Source: Paludisphaera borealis (GTDB taxonomy: Bacteria; Planctomycetota; Planctomycetia; Isosphaerales; Isosphaeraceae). Taken from it: 64,000 nucleotides of DNA. The DNA lies in contig NZ_CP019082.1 of the NCBI RefSeq assembly GCF_001956985.1, positions 5,332,001 to 5,396,000 on the forward strand. Reading direction: 5' to 3'. A program made the translations under genes and the position numbers. The notes below the pieces were generated by a model, which made no database searches, had not been told where the DNA came from, and saw only the letters and a program-made list of their open reading frames with translations. Positions 27,112 to 35,600 of the stretch are shown here, one piece after another (position 1 is the first letter of the stretch; each line of letters begins with the position of its first letter).

Positions 27112-28682
27112 GGCCCGCAGCAACGACACGGCCGCGCCCCTCGACGGGCGGTCGCCACGGACGAACCGGGTTTACGCTGATCGAGCTGCTGGTGGTGATG
27201 CTCATCATCCTCCTCGTCAGCGCGGTGGCCCTGCCGGTGATCATCCCCGCGCTCAGCCATCGCGAGGTCAGCGAGGCCGCGCGGATTCTCCAGGGCGCCC
27301 TCGTCGGGGCCCGCGACGCCGCCGTCCACGCCAACGCGCCGCGGGGCATCCGCCTGCTCCCCGACCCGAACTTCGTCACCTTCGTCACCGACTCGACTTT
27401 GCCCAACTACGGACAACTGGACCCCGCGAGGATCCTCGCCGCCAACCGGATCGTGGCGATCGAGCCGGCGCCCGATTACACGGAGGGGAGGGTCAACGTC
27501 CGGCCTACGTCCAATTTCCTAAATGTGCCATTGGCCAACGGCCCGCCGCTCAGCCTCCTTTACCCGGGCGAGGGCGGGGGGAGCTGGCCCTTTTTTCCCG
27601 CCCAGACCACTCTGCCCCCTGCGGTTCCCGTGCTCGTCGTCGAAGAAGCCCTCTCCGATCACGATTTCGGCTATCTCGGCAATCCCAGCTTGATTCCGCG
27701 CAACAATCCGACGTCCTGGTTCTGGAACGTGCGAGTCGGCGACAAGATCCAGATCGGCAACTCCGGGACGCGTTACACCGTCGTGGGGCCCATGAGCGTC
27801 GGGCCTGCCGGCGGCAACGCTGAACTATTCGTCAACATCGGGTTGCCGGGACAGGCACCGCTTGCGGGACAGTCGGGAGTGCCGCTGCTGTATCCCAACC
27901 AGCCCAACACCATCCCCCACGAGTTCCTCTTCGTCGTCAACGGCTATGACGACAACGGTAACGGGGCCATTGACGAGGGCTGGGACGGGCTCGACAACAA
28001 CCTCGACGGGTTCGTCGACAACATCGCCGCGTCGACGCCTCCGCCGTACAGCGAATGGGAGACGGAGCGCTGGCTTGGCAGCCTGGGCAACGTGAACGGC
28101 GGCGGCGCGAGCTTGAATCTCCCTTACACCATCAGCCGGCGTCCCACGCCGTCGGCGAATGCTCGCGAGACGTCGCTGCCGGCGAGCGTCGTCGTCGACC
28201 TGACGACCTGGGCGGACGCCAGCCCGGAGCGGTCGCGGCTGCCGGTGAATCGGTTCACCGGCGCCATCGACATCATGGTCTCGCCCCAGGGCGAGGTCCT
28301 GCCGAACAGCATCTTTTCGGCGCCGTCGAGCTTCTCGCTGGCCGACTCCTACTTCCACTTCTGGCTGGCCGAGCGCACGGATCTCTACGCGACTTCGGAT
28401 TTCAAGATCACCGGCTCCGCATCCGCGAACGCCGACGGCACGCCTCAGCTCCCCCCGTTCCTGCCGGTGCCTGCGGGGTTCAATCCGAACTCGACCATGT
28501 ACTTGAAGGGGGAGAACCGCCTGCTCACCCTTTTCACCCGCAACGGTCAGATCGCCGTCAACGAGATCAGCGACTTTGATACGGTCCCGGGCGACTACAA
28601 CACCGCCAACAGCGGCGTCCCCAATTACAACCCGAGCTTTCCGCTCATCAAGGCGCAGCAAGGCGTGCGAGGTGGTCAATGA
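27108..28682 (+). CDS. Large pseudopilin, GspH/FimT-like, with Ca-binding-type loops
   Basis: A 524-residue prepilin-like protein. The leader cleaves after Gly21 before [20 protein letters not shown]; the following EAARILQGALVGARDAAV segment is the GspH/FimT pattern. From residue 281 lies an acidic Ca-type repeat (YDDNGNGAIDEG, then DGLDNNLDGFVDN). The remainder is a large, low-charge region absent from classical GspH (about 170 residues). It is coupled by 4-base overlaps to both neighbours, so the three products are probably made in fixed ratio. The surface role is unknown; its position suggests a minor pilin of the tip complex. Confidence 0.82.
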   Translation: MRPAATTRPRPSTGGRHGRTGFTLIELLVVMLIILLVSAVALPVIIPALSHREVSEAARILQGALVGARDAAVHANAPRGIRLLPDPNFVTFVTDSTLPNYGQLDPARILAANRIVAIEPAPDYTEGRVNVRPTSNFLNVPLANGPPLSLLYPGEGGGSWPFFPAQTTLPPAVPVLVVEEALSDHDFGYLGNPSLIPRNNPTSWFWNVRVGDKIQIGNSGTRYTVVGPMSVGPAGGNAELFVNIGLPGQAPLAGQSGVPLLYPNQPNTIPHEFLFVVNGYDDNGNGAIDEGWDGLDNNLDGFVDNIAASTPPPYSEWETERWLGSLGNVNGGGASLNLPYTISRRPTPSANARETSLPASVVVDLTTWADASPERSRLPVNRFTGAIDIMVSPQGEVLPNSIFSAPSSFSLADSYFHFWLAERTDLYATSDFKITGSASANADGTPQLPPFLPVPAGFNPNSTMYLKGENRLLTLFTRNGQIAVNEISDFDTVPGDYNTANSGVPNYNPSFPLIKAQQGVRGGQ

Positions 28683-30217
28683 CGATGCGGCGCGCGGTTG
28701 AAGTCCGATCGACGCGGCGGGGCATCACCCTGACCGAGATCCTGATCGCCATCATGATCCTCGGGATCGGCCTGGTCTCGCTGGCGACGCTGTTCCCGAT
28801 CGGCCTGCTCCGGCTTCGCGAAGCGCAGCGGTACAGCCGGACCGCGTTCCTCTCCCAGTCGGTCGGCGCCGACCTGACGTCGCGCGGGCTTTTGAGCAAG
28901 ACGCGGTTCCTCAACCCCAACCTTTGCCCCTGGTATTCGGCGTTCTACTACCCCACGTACGGCGGCTTCGACCCCTGGATCCAGGACACGCCGACCCCGT
29001 TGTCGACTGTCTCCGACTGGTCGGGCAACGCCACGCCCGCCAACGCGGGGGCCTACCGGGGAACCGGGGGCATGGGGGCCAAATACGCCAACAACCAGGT
29101 CACGGTCAACGGCCTGAGCGCCATCCCGGGGCCGGGCCTTCCGGTCGCCTACGACCCGCTCTGGTGGTATCAGCAGGGAATCGTGCCCGACCCGAGCAAC
29201 GGCGTCGAGTTCCGGTTCGGCGACGGCACCTCGCTGGGCCTGTCCGACAGTAGCGGCGGGGACAGCGCCAGCCTGCCCAGCGTGTGCGGCTTGCAACGGC
29301 TGACGGACCTCACCCAGACGACCTATGACCCCATCCTGAAGACCTACCTGTACTCCGACTACAATGCCAACATGATCCTGTCGACGTTCGTCTCGCCGGA
29401 GGACGTGCTGTGGCAGGAGACCGAGGGGGTCTACCAGGACTACCAGAACCCCACGGCGCCCGTCTCCCCCCTGTCGACGCCGAGCCCGGTGATCCCCGAC
29501 CTCGTGAACAACAACCCCGCCTTCGTCGACAAGGACGGGAACCACGATCTCGCGATGGCGAACGGCGTCGCCGTCACCAACGACTGGCGCTATACCTGCA
29601 TGTTCGTCGGCCAGCAGTCGGACAGCTACAACGGCCGGATCTTCGACGGCGACGTGGTGGTCTTCGAGAACCGTCCGTTCGGCCTCGAAACATTGAACAA
29701 CACGCTGACGGGCACGAGCACCACCCACGTCGCTGGCGAGCGAGTAGTCCAGGCGGTTTTCGGCTACGGGACGAACCTGGTCCAGGTGGGGACGATGAAC
29801 GACGGCAACAACACGGTCGTCGGCGTGCCCTTGGGCTCGAACAACGCGATTCTGCTGCTCTGGCCTTCGGGCACGCCCGACCTCGAGATCAAGACGGGCT
29901 CGTGGGTCGCCGACGTCACGTACGAGCGGCGGCAACTCGTCGCTCAGTCCCGGTTTCAATACGCCGGCAGCCCGCCGCCGCCGCCGGCCCAGCGCTGCTT
30001 CTGGTATCAGATCCAGCGGGTGACGGCCCCCGCCGACACCGCCGGCACGCCGTACGCGACGTTCGGCAATGGCCGGTACGCCCTGGTTTACACGAACACG
30101 AATCTTCGCGCCAAGACGCTCTGGGACGTTACCAACATGGTGCCCTACCACGTCAACGCGGCGCTGGTCTCGCCGTTCGTGATCGGCGTCGCGCCTCGTA
30201 CCATCGTGGTGCCTTGA
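28679..30217 (+). CDS. Large pseudopilin, GspI/PilV-like
   Basis: A 512-residue prepilin-like protein. The leader cleaves after Gly15 before ITLTEILIAIMILGIGLVSLA, with +5 Glu and the GIGLVSL pattern of GspI/PilV minor pilins. Classical GspI is about 120 residues; here some 400 further residues form an Asn/Gly/Tyr-rich extracellular-type domain with KDGNHDL as a possible metal loop. ATGA overlap with the preceding gene (28679-28682). In T2SS GspI nucleates the tip with J and K; the same order here suggests the same role. Confidence 0.82.
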   Translation: MTMRRAVEVRSTRRGITLTEILIAIMILGIGLVSLATLFPIGLLRLREAQRYSRTAFLSQSVGADLTSRGLLSKTRFLNPNLCPWYSAFYYPTYGGFDPWIQDTPTPLSTVSDWSGNATPANAGAYRGTGGMGAKYANNQVTVNGLSAIPGPGLPVAYDPLWWYQQGIVPDPSNGVEFRFGDGTSLGLSDSSGGDSASLPSVCGLQRLTDLTQTTYDPILKTYLYSDYNANMILSTFVSPEDVLWQETEGVYQDYQNPTAPVSPLSTPSPVIPDLVNNNPAFVDKDGNHDLAMANGVAVTNDWRYTCMFVGQQSDSYNGRIFDGDVVVFENRPFGLETLNNTLTGTSTTHVAGERVVQAVFGYGTNLVQVGTMNDGNNTVVGVPLGSNNAILLLWPSGTPDLEIKTGSWVADVTYERRQLVAQSRFQYAGSPPPPPAQRCFWYQIQRVTAPADTAGTPYATFGNGRYALVYTNTNLRAKTLWDVTNMVPYHVNAALVSPFVIGVAPRTIVVP

Positions 30218-30313
30218 TCCGTCTCGAATCCTTCGTCTCGACCTCGAATCATCGACTTGCGTCTGAACCGCCTCGGCCCGCCGCGGCGCTCCTCCGACAT
30301 CAAGGGTAAAGCC

Positions 30314-32542
30314 GTGAAACCGACCGCCGTCGACCCTCGCAGACTTCGCCCGAGCCGGCGCGGCATCACGCTCGTCGAGATGCTCGTGACGGTCGCGGTG
30401 CTGGTCCTACTGATGACGATCCTCGTGCAGATCTTCCAGGCCGCGACCGGCTCGCTCTCGTCCGCCCAGAGCTATCAGGAGCTGGACAACTCGCTGCGGC
30501 GGCTCGACGCGATGGTCCGGTCCGACCTCAACGGGGTGACCGCCCGGCTCACCCCCCCGTTGAATCCCAAGGACGGCTTGGGCTATCTCGAGTACGGCGA
30601 GAATGCGTTCGCCGACATCCAGGGCGAAGACTCGGACGACTACATCCGGTTCACGGCCAAGGCGCCTGCCGGCCGGCCGTTCCGCGGGCGGGTGCTTCTG
30701 AAGCCTCCCGTCAACTCTAGCACCGCTCCCGTCGACGACCCCTCGAATTTGACGAGCGCTCAGTTGAGCCTGTACACCAACAACCAGCCGATCCTGATCA
30801 CCAGCGATTTCGCGGAGATCATCTACTTCCTCCGCAACGGCAACCTCTACCGCCGGGTCCTGCTGATCGCGCCGGAGCGGCAGAGCTCGATCGTCCAGAT
30901 GACTGGCAACACGATGTTGAAGGCTCAGACCGGCTGGGCCAAGAACGTCGTGTTCACACCCGGCGCCTTCGGCGGTAATGCGCAGGTGAGCTGGCAGGGC
31001 GTGAACGACCTCTCGGCCCGGCCGGGGTCGTCGGGTCCCATCGGCGGTGCGTTCTCGCACATCGTGCTTAACTCCTTGGGCGACCTGACCAACCGGGAGA
31101 ACCGGGCCTTCTCCCCACGGTTCAGCGACGACTACATCAACAACGCCACGCTCGCGGCGGGCCCTGACGGGATCGCCGACGACTCCAATGAAGACGGCGT
31201 GCCCGACTTCTATCCGACCCTCTACACCGACTCGACCGGGGCTTTCACGACCGCTCTCGCCCCTCTCAAGCTGATTTTCGCCCCCAATTACGCCATGCCG
31301 ACAGGAGGCCACTTCTCCTCGATGGCCTTCCCGTACATCTTCCCGGGCGCCTACACGCAGCCCGAGACCGACAGCTCCTTCCCGAAGGTCGGCTGGATCC
31401 ACTCGCCGACGCCCGACCAGAACATCAACAGGTTCAGCAATGGCTCGGCCAGCGCGCTGCTCTACCTCCAGCGGCTCAACCACAACCCGCTGGACCTCGG
31501 CGACAACCTCTATCGACCGGTCGCCGCCGAAGGCACGTTCCAGACCTGGTGGGGCTTCCCGACCTCGCGCGAGACCCTCTCGTTCGGCTGGCTCGACCCG
31601 ACGTGGCAGCTCAACCTGAACAGCGGCGCGCAGGCGCCGGGGCTCAATCCGAGAGCCCCCACCAACCTCAACGGGGGCATGCTCAAGGTCGTCGACGACG
31701 TCGAGCTGCTGCCGCCGATGACGGGAATGATGGCTGCTCTGCCCACTCCCGTGCCCGTGCGGCTCAACCCGCAGTTGTACTCCGACGACTTCGGCACCGC
31801 CAGCGTGATCACCACCAACTACGGCACGGTGGATGCGGCCGGCACAATCTCGCTCTGGCCCTACGTCGGCGAGGACGACCTGATCATGACCGGCGTGCGG
31901 AGCTTCGACATCAAGGCGTACGACGACCTTTATGCCGGCTACGTCGACCTGGGATGGAAGAACGACGTCCGCATGGACGGCAACATCCCCGAGTTCAATC
32001 GCAGTACCGACAACACACAGAACTACAATTTCCTCTCGGGTACCCCGAGCAAAGCCTACTCACCGTTCGCCGGCGCGACGGGCGCCGACGGGCCGGCGAC
32101 GGGTCTGAACGGCCGGCCGTTCGACGGGGCCCGGTCGATGCCGACGTTGGCGACGTTCGGCCATGAGGGGCGGATGCCGCCGCTTCTCGGCGACTTCCGG
32201 TCCGACGCCCAGTTTCCCACGGGGTTCTACCCGGCCTTCACGAATTATCCGATCGACGGCAACGGCGTCACCAACCTCGGCGACGACGCCCCGAACATCA
32301 ACCGGCTTCGCCGCGTCTTCGACACCTGGTCGACCGACTACTCCGTGGCACCCGCGCACGCGGTCGACCCGACGACCGGCACGGTCTACGGACCGCCGTT
32401 CACGCCGCCGGTTTATCCGTCGTATCCGCCGCCGTATCCCGCGCCGTTGAAGGGGATTCAGATCCAGGTCCGGGTCGTCGACCCGACGAATCAGCGCATC
32501 AAACAGGTAACCATCCGGCACGATTTCACCGACCGTCTCTGA
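30314..32542 (+). CDS. Large pseudopilin, GspJ/PilW-like
   Basis: A 742-residue prepilin-like protein. A GTG at 30314 with AAGGG upstream is preferred over a TTG at 30257. The leader cleaves after Gly17 (RRG-ITLVEMLVTVAVLVLL), and the ELDNSLRRLDAMVRSDLNG stretch after the helix is the GspJ/PilW pattern. DDSNEDGVPD from residue 289 is a DxDxDG-type loop. The protein is about four times longer than GspJ. It is fifth of six pseudopilins, directly before the GspK-like gene, as in T2SS operons. Confidence 0.82.
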   Translation: MKPTAVDPRRLRPSRRGITLVEMLVTVAVLVLLMTILVQIFQAATGSLSSAQSYQELDNSLRRLDAMVRSDLNGVTARLTPPLNPKDGLGYLEYGENAFADIQGEDSDDYIRFTAKAPAGRPFRGRVLLKPPVNSSTAPVDDPSNLTSAQLSLYTNNQPILITSDFAEIIYFLRNGNLYRRVLLIAPERQSSIVQMTGNTMLKAQTGWAKNVVFTPGAFGGNAQVSWQGVNDLSARPGSSGPIGGAFSHIVLNSLGDLTNRENRAFSPRFSDDYINNATLAAGPDGIADDSNEDGVPDFYPTLYTDSTGAFTTALAPLKLIFAPNYAMPTGGHFSSMAFPYIFPGAYTQPETDSSFPKVGWIHSPTPDQNINRFSNGSASALLYLQRLNHNPLDLGDNLYRPVAAEGTFQTWWGFPTSRETLSFGWLDPTWQLNLNSGAQAPGLNPRAPTNLNGGMLKVVDDVELLPPMTGMMAALPTPVPVRLNPQLYSDDFGTASVITTNYGTVDAAGTISLWPYVGEDDLIMTGVRSFDIKAYDDLYAGYVDLGWKNDVRMDGNIPEFNRSTDNTQNYNFLSGTPSKAYSPFAGATGADGPATGLNGRPFDGARSMPTLATFGHEGRMPPLLGDFRSDAQFPTGFYPAFTNYPIDGNGVTNLGDDAPNINRLRRVFDTWSTDYSVAPAHAVDPTTGTVYGPPFTPPVYPSYPPPYPAPLKGIQIQVRVVDPTNQRIKQVTIRHDFTDRL

Positions 32543-32639
32543 CGCGGGCCGCACGGCCCCGTAGAAGCGGACGAGCTTACGACGATCGACTCATGGGGCC
32601 GTCCGGGCCCGTCGCGGCGATTCGAGAGGGAGAGCCCGT

Positions 32640-35600
32640 ATGTTGACGACGAACCGAGCCAGACTGCGAAAGCGCCGGGGAATCGCGCTGATCCTGATTC
32701 TGGGCATGCTGGGCTTGCTGGCGTTCATCGGAGTGACGTTCGCCACGATCTCGGGGCAGGCCCGCGTCGGCGCGCGAAACTACGCCCAGTCGGTCATGCG
32801 GCCCCAACCGGCGGAGCTGATGGAGTTCGCCCTCTCTCAGCTTGTCGGTGACACCGATGACGTCCGCTCGGCGATTCGCGGCCACAGCCTGGCCCGTGAC
32901 GCGTACGGCAACGACGCCCAGAACAACGGCTACCTCGCGCAGGTCGCCAGCTTCTCCGCCGCTACGCTGATCACCTCGGGAGTTCGCTCGGGCACGATCC
33001 AGTGCATCACGAACATCCCGGCCGCCACCGACATCTACCAACCGTACTACGGTTACGACTTCACGCGATGGGTGGTCCAGTTCAACCACCAGTACGGCAG
33101 CGTCAACGCTGCGAATCAAGAAACGCGGCTGATGGGCCAGACGTTCGAGATCGTTCAGGATGATACGACGGGGCTTTTGGAAGGTGGCGCCGGCAAGTTC
33201 CGGACCTTCTTCCTCGCGCCGCCCCCCTCCGCGCAAATCGGCCGCCGAGGACAGCCCGGCACTGACTACATCTACCGCAGCCCCGACTTTACAAAGCGGC
33301 CGTCCAATCAGGCCGTCGAGGTCATTCGGAGCGTCTTGATCGGTGAGAACGCCGCCACTCCGTACGTGCCGATCGGCTATACATTCACGCTCGACGGCCG
33401 GTTCCTCCGCGCCTTCAACGGTCCGGGGATGGGGCCGCTGGCGCAGTACGCCAACATGCGATACAACCGCGGGCTCCTCAACGGCGACACCTCGATCGCG
33501 TCGATCGCGCCCGGCCGCCCCAACGTCGTCGGCATGGACGAGGACTACGACGCCTGCGACCTCGAAAACTGGTTCCTGGCGATCCAGAGCGCCGACGGCA
33601 AGGCGATCGTCCCCTCGTTCCACCGCCCGGGCATGCTCCAGGCGGCCGACTGGACGGGCCTGAGCGCCGCGTCGCGGTCGCGCATCCTTCGCCCTCGGAC
33701 GATCGACGGCCACGATTCGGTCTCGTTCCGCAATCTTACCCCGGACCCAACCACCGGGAGGATCGAGTACGACGTCGACAACGACGCCGACGGGATCACC
33801 GACTCGGTGTGGGTCGACCTCGGCTACCCTCCGGTCCGCGACAGCCGCGGCCTCTGGTACAAGCCCCTGTTTTCGTTCATGGTCATCGGCCTCAACGGCC
33901 GGATCCCCTTGAACACGGCCGGCAACCTCCAGATGCGCGACGCGAACGGCGTGCCGCTCCATATGCACACGTCGCACCTGGGCAACTCGCCCAGCGAGGT
34001 CGATCCGAGCTTCGGCTTGCAGAACGCCGGGGGCAATCAGCTCGACAACGCGACCAGCTACGACACCGATGGCGTGACGGTCAAACCCACGCCCATCTCG
34101 GTGAACGTGACGCAGCTCCGCAACATCCTGGCGGGGACGCGACCGTACGCCGGCGATAACTACGCCGACCAGAACATGGTGGGCGGCTACTTCCTGCCCA
34201 ACAACGTCGCGGACTTGTCGGACACGCTCAGCATGGGGATCGGCGCGCTTCCTCCCCGGACGGTGGCGGGCCGGTGGGGCGAGGAGAGCTACATCCCGAG
34301 CCTCTTCAACACCGGCGGCGTTACGCCGCTCATGGCGTTCCCCAACCTGGTGCGCGCCGGCCTGTCGCTGACGGGGACCGGATCGCCCGCAGTACTGGGA
34401 GGGGACGGCCGCGACGACAACTATACGGCCCTGGACTTCTGGCCACAGGGAGCCGCGGGTGAGTCGATGGGCCCTTCGAACCTGGCCCCTAGTTCCGGTC
34501 TTACTTCCTACGGTCTCTGGTCGACCAACTGGCCGGCCGATTACTACGATGCGGCGGGCGACACCGCCGTGTTCTCCGAGCGAGCGCGTCGCTTCGTCAC
34601 CCCGATCGACCTCGCGGGCGACGGCCGAGTGGGAATATACACGGCGCCGGGAAGCGTGGGCAACGACAATCGCGGGCGCGTCGCCTACAACAAGTATTTC
34701 CGACCGCCGGGCATCCCGGTCGCGACGGTCACAATCCCCAGCCCCATGCCACAGTACCCGGCCACCACGGCAGGCAAGCCCGCGCCGTATGACGTCACCA
34801 ACAACCTTTTGCACGGCTACGAATCGCAACGCAACCCCTCGTTGGCTGTCGTCTCGGCCGCGACGCATCCCGCGGAGACAGCTTTGCTCTACGCCGCGAC
34901 GCCGACGCACCTCGACGCCAGCGGCAACCCCAGCACCGTACTCGACCCCTACAACAACCAGCCGGTCCCCACGAGCGGCGGGTCGGCGCTGCCGACCTAC
35001 GACGTGAACATCAACTCCCAGCAGCACAGCGCCGGGCTGAACGAGGCCAACGAGACGGCGCTCTATTACCCCGGCGCGTCGGACGCGATCTTCGGCGTCG
35101 AGGATCTGGAGTGGCTCTACCGGGCCCACGACCAGGACGGCTCGTCGCTTTACAGCCGGCTCTCGGAGCTGGCGCCCCTGAGCTTCCGCGACGCCTCCGA
35201 CGCGCTGCGGCGGCGGCGGCTGTACTCGATCGACGTCTGGGAGACCAACGCCTTCACCTGGACCAACGACAACCCGGGCAACAACTTCAGCGACAACAGC
35301 CGCTTCAAGTGGCCGTTCCAGCAGCCCGGAGCCAGCCCCTCCGCCGCAGATCCCTATCAGGTCGTCACGACGTCCGGCGCGACGGCCAACGCCAGCCTGT
35401 ACGCGGTGAACCAGACGGGGGTCGCCTTCGTCAACCCGCCGTCCGCCAGCGCGATCCAGTCGAGCGCTCCGAGCCTGGTTCACCGCGACCGTAAGATCAA
35501 CCTCAACTTCCCCCTGCCGGTCTCGAACGAGTCGACCGAGCCCACGCGGGTGAAGTGGATCACCGAGAGCTACCAGTTCCTCAAGACCATATTGCCGCCG

